Part shown: positions 8,522-15,881 of the stretch, piece by piece | Layout of the letters: each line of letters opens with the position of its first letter | Position numbering within the stretch: the stretch's first letter is position 1 | Assembly (NCBI GenBank): GCA_049516595.1 | Contig: JBEKSY010000031.1 | Coordinates: 1-41,648, forward strand | Direction: 5' to 3' | Length of the DNA: 41,648 nucleotides | Source: JBEKHT01 sp049516595 | Lineage (GTDB): Bacteria > Chloroflexota > Anaerolineae > Anaerolineales > RBG-16-64-43 | Made by a program: the position numbers and the translations under genes | The notes under the pieces: generated by a model | Told to the model about the DNA's origin: nothing | What the model saw: the letters and a program-made list of their open reading frames with translations, nothing else | Database searches by the model: none

Positions 8522-8965
8522 TCAGCGGCCCCTCAAGGTCTCAAGCGAACTCAAGATCCCCACCCCGCCGCCGACAGCCAGCGCCATGGCCGCCACCAGC
8601 TGGGGCAGGTAGAGATAGGCTACCGGCGAGGCCACAATGACAACCGCCAGCGCCTCAATCCCGAGCGGCACAGGGCTGCTCGGTTCGATCAGCATCCTGT
8701 TGAGGGTGTCCGCCATGCTCCAGATCATGACCAGAGCCCAAACCATCCCGGCCACCAACGCCACAGCGCTCATCAGCAGAAGGATCGGGTTCTGGCGGCG
8801 CGCGATCTCCGCGCCGTGCACCGCCTCCACTTCGGCGACAAACTGCTCCGCCTCAGGCCAGCGCATCGAGCCGCGGGAACACACCCCGAAGATAACATCC
8901 TCGCGGCCCACCCCGTGAGCCAGCTCTTTTTCCACCCACTCCGCGAGGGCCGCTTTGTCAGTCAC
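8522..8965 (-). CDS. Small membrane protein of unknown function
   Basis: This 147-aa protein was not recognised. Residues 1-58 are soluble and mostly helical and charged (AEWVEKELAHG, EAEQFVAEVEAVHG). Three hydrophobic segments follow: about 60-85 (ILLLMSAVALVAGMVWALVMIW), 100-118 and 120-138. The N-terminal part could be a small helical adaptor domain in the cytoplasm. The GTG start at 8965 is supported by GAGGAG seven bases upstream. It shares the minus strand with the HAD and MBL genes but is separated by about 140 bp. Confidence 0.65.
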   Translation of the reverse strand: MTDKAALAEWVEKELAHGVGREDVIFGVCSRGSMRWPEAEQFVAEVEAVHGAEIARRQNPILLLMSAVALVAGMVWALVMIWSMADTLNRMLIEPSSPVPLGIEALAVVIVASPVAYLYLPQLVAAMALAVGGGVGILSSLETLRGR

Positions 8966-9628
8966 GCGAACTCCTCAAATGCGCCAAGAGGCACTCCTTC
9001 CCTCCGTTGCGAATCTCACGGCCTCGACTTGCCCTGTAGGCCAGAAGGCGCTTCCAGGTGGCGAAGTATCACTCGCCCAGGCGCATTCCGCAAGCGGGAC
9101 CGCGGCCGCCCCGCGCGTATTGTGTCAGCAAGCTCGGGGCAGAAGAAAGCGTAGGATCAGGGAACACCCCTGCGGCCAGAAGGGAACATGCCGCCGCGGG
9201 CTGGGAGGTGTGTGAACACCGCAAGAGCCCGGTTTTGAGTGTCCGCCTGCCTCTGAATTGACCCGCGGGACTGTGCGACCGCAAGCAGGGAAATTGAGGT
9301 CCGTGGATTCGAGGGTCCGCCTGCTCTCCGCCCTTCGAGTGTATTCAAGGCATGCACCAACTCGAACGAGCGCAGACCACTCCGCCCTCGGTCTAAGAGG
9401 GCTCTGGCTGGGCATCCGGCATATCTGAAGGAATGACGCCTTAGGTTGGATAGAAGATGGCCCTCAAGCCAACGGCTTCCATTGTCTCCTTTCATAGCGC
9501 AATTCGCCGCTACAGGGAAAGCGCTGTCGGAGGTCGCATCGGTGCGCTTCGCCCCTTCGAGCACAGCCGTCCCACCCGCCCAACCACGGCCTCGCTCTTT
9601 CGACCTGCAAACAGGGTGAAAATGGCCC
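8966..9628. other. Intergenic, no gene recognised
   Basis: About 660 bp between divergent genes. Long open frames here (for example a minus-strand frame running into the TetR gene) have codon patterns and composition that do not look like protein. The phrase GTCCGCCTGC occurs twice about 75 bp apart (near 9240 and 9315), a possible small repeat. Nothing else was identified. Confidence 0.5.
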
Positions 9629-9658
9629 TTGACATATCGGATACGGCTATGATATATT
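9629..9658 (+). promoter_or_regulatory. Sigma70-type promoter of the TetR gene
   Basis: A perfect -35 TTGACA (9629-9634) is followed after 18 bp by TATATT (9653-9658), in an AT-rich island within GC-rich surroundings. The GTG start lies about 48 bp downstream of the -10 box. Confidence 0.7.
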
Positions 9659-9667
9659 GGATAGATT

Positions 9668-9682
9668 ATTAGTATATCTAAT
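9668..9682 (+). promoter_or_regulatory. Candidate TetR autoregulatory operator
   Basis: ATTAG-TATAT-CTAAT is an inverted repeat with perfect 5-bp arms just downstream of the -10 box. GATATA (9651-9656) and TATATC (9673-9678) form a second, wider inverted pair. The position fits repression by the TetR-type protein encoded directly downstream. Inference from location and symmetry only. Confidence 0.45.
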
Positions 9683-9705
9683 GTCCTGGGGAGAGTCGGG
9701 GCCTC

Positions 9706-10353
9706 GTGAAAGCAAGAAGAAAACCAAAGCGGCGATACGATTCCAACCGACGCCAGGCCCAGGCGCGCGACACTCGCCGTCAGGTTGTCGAGGCGGCCCG
9801 TGATTTGTTTTTCGAACGCGGCTACGCCGGGACGACCATCGATGCCATTGCCAAGAAGGCAGGCGTATCTAACCAGACCATCTATGCAATTTTCGGGAAC
9901 AAGCTCAAGATCCTGTCCTTTCTGATGGATATTTCGGTTGGCGGAGATGACCAGCCGATGCGCCTGCTGGAACGACCGGAGCCTCAGGCGGTGCTCCACA
10001 GCACTGACCAGCGGCAGCAGCTGAGGATGTTTTCTCAAGGGATTGCGGAGATCCTCGGGCGCGCATCCCCCCTATTCGAGATCATGCGCTCGGCAGCCAA
10101 GACCGAGCCCAAAATTGCCAACTTGCTGCGGCATCTTCTCGATGAACGGCTGCAGAACATGGCCATCTTCGTAGAGCACCTCGCGGCCAACGGGCCGCTG
10201 CGTGAGGGCCTGGACGCAGCGCAGGCGTCCGAAATCGTTTGGACTGTTGCCAGCCCGGAGGTCTACCGATTGCTAACCCTGGACCGCGGCTGGTCAGGTG
10301 AGGTGTATGCGATCTGGTTGGCGGACACTCTCATCACCCTGCTTCTTCGCTGA
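9706..10353 (+). CDS. TetR/AcrR-family transcriptional regulator
   Basis: This 215-aa regulator has a basic N-terminus (KARRKPKRRYDSNRR), then the TetR helix-turn-helix at about 20-70: ARDLFFERGYAGTTIDAIAKKAGVSNQTIY and IFGNKLKIL. The C-terminal ligand-binding/dimerisation region is helical. The start is GTG at 9706, with GGGGAGAG about ten bases upstream. A strong promoter and inverted repeat lie just in front, so autoregulation is likely. The adjacent gene 54 bp downstream encodes a methyltransferase-like membrane protein and is the likely co-regulated target. The inducer is unknown. Confidence 0.9.
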   Translation: MKARRKPKRRYDSNRRQAQARDTRRQVVEAARDLFFERGYAGTTIDAIAKKAGVSNQTIYAIFGNKLKILSFLMDISVGGDDQPMRLLERPEPQAVLHSTDQRQQLRMFSQGIAEILGRASPLFEIMRSAAKTEPKIANLLRHLLDERLQNMAIFVEHLAANGPLREGLDAAQASEIVWTVASPEVYRLLTLDRGWSGEVYAIWLADTLITLLLR

Positions 10354-10406
10354 AGGCGGGATGGACCGGTAAGAATGTGAATGCGGGACCCTACTCATAG
10401 GAGACA

Positions 10407-10878
10407 ATGATGAATACAAAGCACGACCATCCCCACTTGGTCTTGAACCCATTCGTACTGCTTGCTTGTGGCCTGGTGGCCCTCGGATTGCTGCGCTGGC
10501 TCTTGCCACTCTGGATCCTGCCCGTGTTGCCTGCCCGCATTCTTGGGGCGGTGATACTCGTTGCGGGGCTGCTTTTTGGGCTGCCCGCCATGCGCGCCAT
10601 GGTGCAGGTCAGAACATCTCCGAACCCGAACCACCCCAGCACGGCGTTGGCGCTCTCGGGGACGTACCGCCTGTCGCGAAACCCGATGTACCTGGGCATG
10701 TTTGGTCGCTTTCGCGGGTATTTCTCTCCTTCTCCAAACCTTGTGGGGCTTCATCTTGTTGCCGGAGTTGGTCTGGCTGATGACCCTGTGGGTGATCGTC
10801 CCTGAGGAAAAATACCTGGAGAGCACTTTCGGCGAGCCGTATCGCCAATACAAGGCGATGGTCCGACGCTGGACATAG
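10407..10878 (+). pseudogene. ICMT-like methyltransferase, single frameshift
   Basis: The first part (10407 to about 10700) encodes hydrophobic segments and the hallmark GTYRLSRNPMYLGM. The second part, one frame over, continues LVAFAGISLLLQTLWGF, then VPEEKYLESTFGEPYRQYKAMVRRW, the usual end of the family. Removing one T from the TTT at 10701-10703 joins them into a protein of about 156 aa of normal length. AGGAG precedes ATG by a few bases. The gene follows the TetR gene closely and likely shares its transcript. The break is in a homopolymer, so a sequence error is as likely as real inactivation. Confidence 0.75.
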
Positions 10879-10891
10879 GAGTCTTACCTCT

Positions 10892-11146
10892 ATCCCGGGA
10901 GAGCAGCGCGAGCTGGCAAGGGCCTGCCACCGATTCAAGCTGGCTGGGCTGCTAACGCACCTGGACTTCCTGGACGAACAAATCCCCCGACGGGATGGTC
11001 GGCCCCAATGCAAGTTGGCGCCACTGCCCCCTTACCTGGATGCGCACCGTCTGCAGGACACGATCCTGGGAGAGGATCGCAATCTGGCTATCCTAGTTGT
11101 GGCTGTGACAGACGTGGACTGGATCCGCTTCCTCAGTCCTTCATGA
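10892..11146 (+). pseudogene. IS110-family transposase C-terminal fragment
   Basis: Frame 2 encodes GEQRELARACHRFKLAGLL, then LDFLDEQIPRRD, and QDTILGEDRNLAILVVA...DWIRFLSPS before a TGA at 11144-11146. The order, a helix of the type HRF--LLL-HL-FL--QI followed by an (L)DTIPGV-R--A--ivAE-g-DmsRFpSa stretch, is that of the C-terminal Transposase_20 part of IS110 transposases. The conserved WAGLCPGN region that should follow is gone. No start or N-terminal RuvC-like domain is nearby, so this is a relic. It begins right after the stop of the broken methyltransferase. Confidence 0.5.
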
Positions 11147-11333
11147 ACTCCCCCGGGATCGCCGACGCGCAGCGCAAGCAGGGGATTCCCTGAACCAAGC
11201 TCGGATGTAGTTTTCCCCCCGGGTCCCCCCCGGCCCGCCGGGTGCAGTTTTACATTGTTTTCACACCACTCTTACGTTGGTTTCACCGTCCACGGGCATG
11301 ATGAGAGCGACATCCGCTTGGGGAGTCCTGGCC

Positions 11334-12311
11334 ATGGTTCAAGGAAAATGGGGAGCGGTTGCAGCCGGGCTGGCCTTCATGATGGCATGGATCGGTTGCG
11401 GAGGCATGCGAGAACCGCAACTGCCGGAGCAGGCCGACCTAACGGCCACAGTTGTGCCGACGATGCCAGCCCCCGTGTGGAACCCAACAGAAGCCGCGGC
11501 CTTGCAGGACAAAGAAGAGCGCAACGTTACCTACTGCAGCGTGGACGGGTGGGATCTGAAGATGGACATCTCCTACCCCGCTCAATTCGACGGCCCCGCT
11601 TCGGCCGTGGTCTATGTCCATGGCGGGGGGTGGACGCAGGGCAGCAAAGAGGACGTGCCAGCGGAGGTCGGCGATGCTTTGCGCCAAGCCGGGTTCATCC
11701 TTGTATCGCTTGATTACCGGCTGGCACCGCAGCACAAGTGGCCAGCGCAGATTGAGGATGTCAAATGCGCCGTCCGTTCGCTCCGCGCTCATGCGGCCCA
11801 GGACCTGATCGATCCTGCCCGCATTGGCGCATGGGGTGGCTCTGCTGGCGGGCATTTGGTGAGCATGCTGGGGGTGACCGACACGTCCGCCGGTTTTGAC
11901 GTCGGCGCTTACCTGGATCAGTCCAGCCGGGTCCAGGCCGTGGTGGATTGGTTCGGGCCATCGGATCTGACGAGTTTGCTCGCGGATCCCAAGCTCAGCG
12001 CGATCTCCCGGGACGTGTTCAATACCCAGCCGGACGACCAGGAGACATTGGGCAAGGCCAGCCCGGTGACGTATGTCACCTCGGATGACCCACCCTTCCT
12101 GATCATGCAGGGCGATCACGACCAAACCGTGCCCCCTTCGCAATCACAGGAATTGTATGATCGGTTGATCGCGGCCGGGGTTCCCGCCGCTTTGGAGATC
12201 GTAAGAAATGCTGGTCACAGCTTCGGGCCGATTGGCGGTCCCATCCAGCCGGACCGCTTGGAGATCGCAGCGCAGACGGCGGCCTTTTTTGGGCAGAGGT
12301 TAATGCCCTGA
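11334..12311 (+). CDS. Alpha/beta-hydrolase (esterase/lipase-like) lipoprotein
   Basis: This 325-aa secreted hydrolase has a signal peptide with a Lys at position 5 and a lipobox-like WIGC (Cys22). A short linker follows, then an alpha/beta-hydrolase domain of the BD-FAE/HSL-like type. It carries the oxyanion motif HGGGW (96-100), nucleophile Ser170 in GGSAGGH, an acid in MQGDHDQTVP (Asp261 or Asp263) and His295 in NAGHSFGP. The catalytic set appears complete. It probably cleaves short esters or acetyl groups outside the cell; the substrate is unknown. The ATG at 11334 is chosen because GGGGAG lies eight bases upstream; earlier in-frame starts (11277 TTG, 11298 ATG) lack such a site and spoil the signal peptide. 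Confidence 0.85.
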   Translation: MVQGKWGAVAAGLAFMMAWIGCGGMREPQLPEQADLTATVVPTMPAPVWNPTEAAALQDKEERNVTYCSVDGWDLKMDISYPAQFDGPASAVVYVHGGGWTQGSKEDVPAEVGDALRQAGFILVSLDYRLAPQHKWPAQIEDVKCAVRSLRAHAAQDLIDPARIGAWGGSAGGHLVSMLGVTDTSAGFDVGAYLDQSSRVQAVVDWFGPSDLTSLLADPKLSAISRDVFNTQPDDQETLGKASPVTYVTSDDPPFLIMQGDHDQTVPPSQSQELYDRLIAAGVPAALEIVRNAGHSFGPIGGPIQPDRLEIAAQTAAFFGQRLMP

Positions 12312-13031
12312 GAGGACACTTGCCGGCGGGGAGCGAAGAATCCCCGAGGATCATGTTTGAGAGAGGCCGATAGAGGCGCCGGAGCGGGGCTGAATCGAAG
12401 CGAGTCGGCCTCGGCGAGAGCCAGTCAGGGGCTCCGTGTCATGAAGTTCAGCTCGCCCAGTGCCTTGATCCCCTACCCTTTCCGTGGTCTCACCGTCCTC
12501 AGCCGGTCACTCATGGGATTGGACAACACAAACTGACCGAAGCCCCTGGCGTGTTCAGGCGTGGGCATCCCCCCCTTCAGGGCATTGTCGTGGATCGTTC
12601 CCATTTCATGAGGAATAGCTCGCGACCCAACTCGCAGGCCGCCAAGAGGCTCGTGGCTTAGTTTCCGGCACCCCGGGGGGATCTCGAATCGGGCAAATCT
12701 GGTCGGATAAGCCCCAGAGAACGCCCAAGGTTGCCGACCCTGGCTACTTATCTCACAAGGGGGACCTCTTCTAGGCCAGGAACCCAAAAATGGCCCCACG
12801 CGGAGCCTCTCAATCCGAATTAATCGGGAAACCGGGCCAGTTCGGCCCGTCTGGGCAACCGGCTTGCGTCCCCTCGCCGCCGCCGGGGCCCCAGGCCGTT
12901 CAACTGGCCAGCCTCGCGCTGCCCCGGCGTCACTTGCTCAGGTGCGAGAAGTACACCCCTTCCCGCCGCAAGAGGGAGCCCAGCTCATCAGCTTCGACAG
13001 AACCGGTCTTAATCGTCGAAGCGCGAGAAGT
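12312..13031. other. Intergenic, two weak hairpins only
   Basis: No gene was recognised in 720 bp. A small hairpin (CGGGG 12327-12331 with CCCCG 12342-12346) follows the esterase gene and could aid termination. A second (CGGGCC 12833-12838 with GGCCCG 12844-12849) has a 5-nt loop. A minus-strand open frame at 12473-12799 shows no family pattern. Confidence 0.45.
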
Positions 13032-13190
13032 TCACAATACCCCAAGGAGGTGCAATACGATGAGTATGACGGCGATAACGATCAGAGCGTGAATCCAACT
13101 GCCGGTGCGCGGGAAGCTTGGACTTATGTTCCCACCCAAGAAGCCGAGCAGCCACAGTATTACTAGAATCACGATGATAGTCCACAACAT
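13032..13190 (-). CDS. Lmo0937/DUF5670-family small membrane protein (52 aa)
   Basis: A 52-aa ORF begins MLWTIIVILVILWLLGF, followed by a short loop with SPSFPRTGSWIHAL and a second hydrophobic segment ending LHLLGVL. Two membrane helices joined by a G/S/P-rich loop are the hallmark of the DUF5670 (lmo0937) family, common next to stress genes. AAGGAG lies seven bases before ATG. It is the last gene in a minus-strand group of small envelope proteins. Function unknown; membrane-stress association is inferred from neighbours. Confidence 0.8.
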   Translation of the reverse strand: MLWTIIVILVILWLLGFLGGNISPSFPRTGSWIHALIVIAVILIVLHLLGVL

Positions 13191-13255
13191 GCGATTTCTC
13201 CTTTTGTAATGATCTGCTGGAAGTCACCTGGTCGCTTGACCGAGCGGCAGTTGAT

Positions 13256-13408
13256 CTAACGGCCCAGCAGGATGAAGATCCCGGCTGCGATGGCGAGGAT
13301 CGCAAGGATCAGGTCGAGGCCATGAAGAGCCGGGATAAGTGCAAAGAGGCCCCAGGCGATGAGAAAGATGGCCAGCAAGAGCATGCCTATGTTTCTGGTG
13401 AATTTCAT
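13256..13408 (-). CDS. Two-helix small membrane protein (50 aa)
   Basis: A 50-aa ORF, MKFTRNIGMLLLAIFLIAWG then FALIPALHGLDLILAILAIAAGIFILLGR, contains almost only two membrane helices. AAAGGAG sits seven bases before the ATG. It lies 65 bp upstream of the DUF5670 gene on the same strand and about 90 bp downstream of the YtxH gene. No family with known function was recognised. The strong ribosome-binding site and clean hydrophobic pattern support it as a real gene. Confidence 0.75.
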   Translation of the reverse strand: MKFTRNIGMLLLAIFLIAWGLFALIPALHGLDLILAILAIAAGIFILLGR

Positions 13409-13498
13409 GGTGGTACTCCTTTCTTACGTGAATTAGTGGCGGCCAGTCGGGTCCAGCGACCCCTGTCAGCCGCTAAGAGGGATGCGGATTATATGATC

Positions 13499-13831
13499 TC
13501 AGGCAGCCTTGACCGCCGCTTTCCCGGCGTCGAGAGCCGTGGACACCCGGTCCAGCTGCTTAACGAGCTTATCCTGGCCATGTTGCTTTAGTTGCCCGGC
13601 CTTCTCCCGAACGCCAGAGGTGATCTCGTGGGTATCGAAACGAGCTTGAGCAAGTGCATCTTTTACAATGTCGCTTGTCCGATCACGCAATTGGGTGCCT
13701 TTCAGCTGAATCGCGTCGCGCGTCCGTTTGCCCGATTGGGGTGCAAATAGCAGCATCGCTCCCGCGCCGGCCAGGCCACCGATCACGAGGCCGATCAAAA
13801 CGTTCCTCGTACCATTCATATTGTTTCCCAC
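13499..13831 (-). CDS. YtxH domain-containing protein
   Basis: This 110-aa protein has the YtxH layout. One N-terminal membrane helix (VLIGLVIGGLAGAGAMLLFAP) is followed by SGKRTRD and a long amphipathic, coiled-coil-prone helix to the C-terminus. YtxH proteins are general-stress membrane proteins of unknown activity in Bacillus and relatives. GTG at 13831 is the likely start, with AAGGAG eight bases upstream; an internal ATG four codons later is possible. It belongs to the minus-strand stress cluster. Confidence 0.8.
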   Translation of the reverse strand: MGNNMNGTRNVLIGLVIGGLAGAGAMLLFAPQSGKRTRDAIQLKGTQLRDRTSDIVKDALAQARFDTHEITSGVREKAGQLKQHGQDKLVKQLDRVSTALDAGKAAVKAA

Positions 13832-14073
13832 TATGTCATCTCCTTGATTGCTGAATATGGTTAATACCCACTCCGGTTTGCGTGAGGTGTGAAGCGGAAT
13901 ATTCGCTGACCGGTCTATCCGTCACGCCCCTCGCTGCCCGCATGGATCCAAGGCTTCAATCGGTCTGCTTCTGTGAGCGTTGAAGCCCGATGGGCCACCT
14001 GACAATCCCCCTGACGGTCTACAACACGGCTAGGAAGGGACCCCCCGGTCGGTTTACATCCGATTTGTATTTA

Positions 14074-14496
14074 TCAGCTTCCTTTTTGTCCAGGAGTGTG
14101 CTGATCGGTGGTCGTTGTTTGCGTGACGCCCACCACGGGTCCAGCCGGGCGATAGAAGATCACCCAGATTAATCTTTCAAGCGCCCATGCGATCAAGGCA
14201 TACACCACCATGGCGATCAGGGATGAGATTTCCAGCACCATGCCACCCGCTGCCGGTGTCCCCGTCAACCCTGCAAAGGGGAACAAGAAAAGGCTGGTGA
14301 AACCATAAATAAAGACCGCAATCGGGCTAGCCGGGTTGGCCCCGATCAGCTTCAGCACGACACGCAGCGCGATCAGGGCTTCAAGTATGCCGAATAACAG
14401 CCATACTAGCTGGGTGGCTTTGAAGGTAAAGATACGTCGTTCTCGTTCCGGTTCTCTTTGTGTCGTCTGAACTTCTGATATTCTGCTGTCTGTCAT
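14074..14496 (-). CDS. YggT-like membrane protein
   Basis: This 140-aa protein has a charged N-terminal 30 residues (EPERERRIF) and three hydrophobic segments (about 30-50, 60-75, 85-108). ALIALRVVLKLIGANPASPI, then IYGFTSLFLFPFAG, is the YggT-type signature (LR---KL-gaNp-sp--f-y-lt-p-l-Pf). A short Thr/Gln-rich tail follows. YggT-type proteins are implicated in envelope and osmotic stress and division; the role here is unknown. The ATG at 14496 is chosen because AAGGAGG lies five bases upstream; an open frame extends 13 codons further. Confidence 0.75.
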   Translation of the reverse strand: MTDSRISEVQTTQREPERERRIFTFKATQLVWLLFGILEALIALRVVLKLIGANPASPIAVFIYGFTSLFLFPFAGLTGTPAAGGMVLEISSLIAMVVYALIAWALERLIWVIFYRPAGPVVGVTQTTTTDQHTPGQKGS

Positions 14497-14555
14497 TTTC
14501 ACCTCCTTGAGCATGATCCCCTGCCCAAAGTTCAAGTATTCCTCTCTGGAGATTG

Positions 14556-14581
14556 GCAGGGGTGCCTCACAGCACCCCTGC
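14556..14581 (-). terminator. Hairpin between GlsB and YggT-like genes
   Basis: A perfect 10-bp stem (GCAGGGGTGC 14556-14565, GCACCCCTGC 14572-14581) with a 6-nt loop lies 35 bp after the GlsB stop and 60 bp before the next start. No T-tract follows on the minus strand, so it may attenuate or stabilise mRNA ends rather than fully terminate. Confidence 0.5.
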
Positions 14582-14616
14582 TCGTCGGATCGTATACGGG
14601 AGGAAAACTGATTGGG

Positions 14617-14880
14617 TTACGTTCTGCGGCGGATTAGATTGACAATCGCCAGCAGGATGATGGCACCCAACAGGGTCACCAGCATAGTTGGAATGGTGAT
14701 CGCACCAACGTTGATTCCCGGGACATGGAACAAGGGGGCAAGGAAATAACCGGCGATGAATGCGCCCACGATGCCCACAATGATATTGATCAACAGGTTC
14801 GAACGGTCGTGCATGATTTCAGTTGCCACCCAGCCGATAACTGCCGCAACGAGCAGGTAAATGAGGATGTTGAGTAGCAT
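14617..14880 (-). CDS. GlsB/YeaQ/YmgE-family stress membrane protein
   Basis: This 87-aa protein has three hydrophobic segments: ILIYLLVAAVIGWVATEIM, LINIIVGIVGAFIAGYFLAP and LVTLLGAIILLAIVNLI. They are joined by the family's IGW and NII-GI-GA--G glycine-rich motifs and end in RRRT. This is the transglycosylase-associated (GlsB/YeaQ) family, stress-induced inner-membrane proteins. AGGAG is about six bases before ATG. Its neighbours, CsbD upstream and YggT-like downstream, are themselves general-stress type. Confidence 0.9.
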   Translation of the reverse strand: MLLNILIYLLVAAVIGWVATEIMHDRSNLLINIIVGIVGAFIAGYFLAPLFHVPGINVGAITIPTMLVTLLGAIILLAIVNLIRRRT

Positions 14881-14940
14881 TTTTGTCTCCTATGTGAATG
14901 TTTGAGTTGTACAGAATGCCGGGTATCCTTCGTTGATCCA

Positions 14941-15005
14941 AACCCCTTCTCAGGAGAGAAGGGGTTGCGGCAACCACTCCGATCATTTACCGGGAGTGGT
15001 TGCCG
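14941..15005. terminator. Tandem perfect hairpins overlapping the csbD 3' end
   Basis: Two adjacent perfect hairpins: 11-bp stem AACCCCTTCTC/GAGAAGGGGTT (14941-14951, 14956-14966) and 13-bp stem CGGCAACCACTCC/GGAGTGGTTGCCG (14968-14980, 14993-15005). The second includes the last codons and stop of the CsbD gene in its stem-loop. On the minus strand they follow one another after csbD translation ends, consistent with termination or a 3' stabiliser before the GlsB gene. Confidence 0.65.
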
Positions 15006-15222
15006 TTTTCCTTTTCAAACTGGCCTCATGCTCCGTCACGCGCTTATTGATTTCCTCAACTGCGCGCTGGCGGCTGTAGCCATACTTTTCCTGAAGCAAG
15101 CCGACAAAGACGTCGAACTTTCCGGCGGCCCGATCCAGATCGTCATCGGTGAGTTTGCCCCACCACGCTTTGGACTCACCTCGGATTTGTTTCCACTTGC
15201 CTTCGAATACGTCTTTGTTCAT
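14983..15222 (-). CDS. CsbD family stress protein
   Basis: This 79-aa soluble protein begins MNKDVFEGKWKQIRGESKAWWGKLTDDDLDRAAGKFDVFVGLLQEKYGYS. This is the CsbD/YjbJ pattern (F-GKWKQ-rG--k--WGKLTdDDl----Gk-d-l-G-lQe-YGysr--A). It then has a basic C-terminal tail. CsbD-type proteins are small general-stress-response proteins of unknown activity. AGGAGG lies seven bases before the ATG at 15222; an open frame extends 31 codons upstream but does not look coding. It heads the minus-strand small-protein run after the receiver-only gene. Confidence 0.92.
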   Translation of the reverse strand: MNKDVFEGKWKQIRGESKAWWGKLTDDDLDRAAGKFDVFVGLLQEKYGYSRQRAVEEINKRVTEHEASLKRKTATTPGK

Positions 15223-15336
15223 AGTTTGACCCTCCTGATCCCTTGAAGGAGCTGTCCCAGTTTGCGCCGGCGCTCGGGGCAGCATGATGCGCCGGTTTTC
15301 AAGCCGCTCACCCACCTTGAGACCCGTCCGGTAAAC

Positions 15337-15705
15337 CTAGGTGCGTTTGCTCTCGGCCGCGGCTTGCAGGCGTTTGCCCACACGCTCAGGCGCCTCATCT
15401 TTACTGATGAACGCATCGGCGCCGGCGGAGAGTGCGGCTTGCTGACGGGCGTCCATATGGCTGATGAGGACAATGACCAGCGCGGTCGGGCAGGCCTTTC
15501 GGAGTCCTTCAAGAGCCGCACTAGGCGCGCTGGGGAGCAAATCCCAATCCACCAACAACATATCGGTGCGGCTGACTGGTGCCTGAGCTAATGTGGTTGA
15601 CCAATCGGCCGCTTCGCCAACTACTTCCATCTTCAGATCCAGTAGTAGTAGACGAAGAGCGGAGCGCTCTTCGCGTTGGGCATCGGCCAAATATACGCGG
15701 GTCAT
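15337..15705 (-). CDS. Receiver-only response regulator
   Basis: This 122-aa protein consists of one CheY-like receiver domain and nothing else. LADAQREERSALRLLL is the N-terminal beta-alpha unit, where the usual Asp pair is reduced to one Asp. The phospho-acceptor Asp is in LLVDWDLLP (about residue 53). VIVLIS gives the switch Ser, and FISKDE the conserved Lys. It probably relays phosphate or binds a partner rather than DNA. Its 5' end has a partial tandem copy upstream (15719-15806). It lies between the two-component genes and the stress cluster and could be phosphorylated by the neighbouring kinase (inference). Confidence 0.75.
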   Translation of the reverse strand: MTRVYLADAQREERSALRLLLLDLKMEVVGEAADWSTTLAQAPVSRTDMLLVDWDLLPSAPSAALEGLRKACPTALVIVLISHMDARQQAALSAGADAFISKDEAPERVGKRLQAAAESKRT

Positions 15706-15806
15706 AGACTAATCCTACCTTCAGATCCAGTACTAGTAAACAAAGGGCAGAGCGCTCTTCGCGTTGGGCATAGGCCAAACCTACGTGGGTCATAGATTCA
15801 TGCTAC
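15631..15806 (-). repeat. 88-bp tandem duplication of the receiver gene's 5' end
   Basis: Segments 15631-15718 and 15719-15806 are imperfect copies, period 88 bp. Both include an ATG and about 25 codons of receiver N-terminus (MTRVYLADAQREERSAL versus MTHVGLAYAQREERSAL). The distal copy runs out of frame into the junction, so it makes no receiver. This is a dead duplicate of the start region. It may also duplicate the translation-initiation area. Confidence 0.8.
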
Positions 15807-15814
15807 AACGAAGG

Positions 15815-15843
15815 CTCCCCGGCCACATCCATCGGCCGGGGAG
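15815..15843 (-). terminator. Terminator-like hairpin after the response regulator gene
   Basis: A perfect 10-bp GC-rich stem (CTCCCCGGCC 15815-15824, GGCCGGGGAG 15834-15843) with a 9-nt loop lies 38 bp past the NarL-type regulator stop. The minus-strand tail is CCTTCGTTGT, only weakly T-rich. It likely separates the kinase-regulator operon from the receiver-only gene. Confidence 0.6.
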
Positions 15844-15881
15844 TGTTTGCCTCCGCCACTTGGGGGAGGTGAAATCTGGGG

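Noticed and set aside
9157..10038. Minus-strand open frame of 293 codons
   Set aside because: It overlaps the TetR helix-turn-helix region on the opposite strand and shows no family pattern.
12473..12799. Minus-strand open frame of 108 codons after the esterase
   Set aside because: No family pattern and no ribosome-binding site.
15521..15793. A 90-codon frame starting in the duplicated receiver segment
   Set aside because: Only the first ~25 codons match a receiver; the rest is out of frame with the real gene, so it is a by-product of the duplication.
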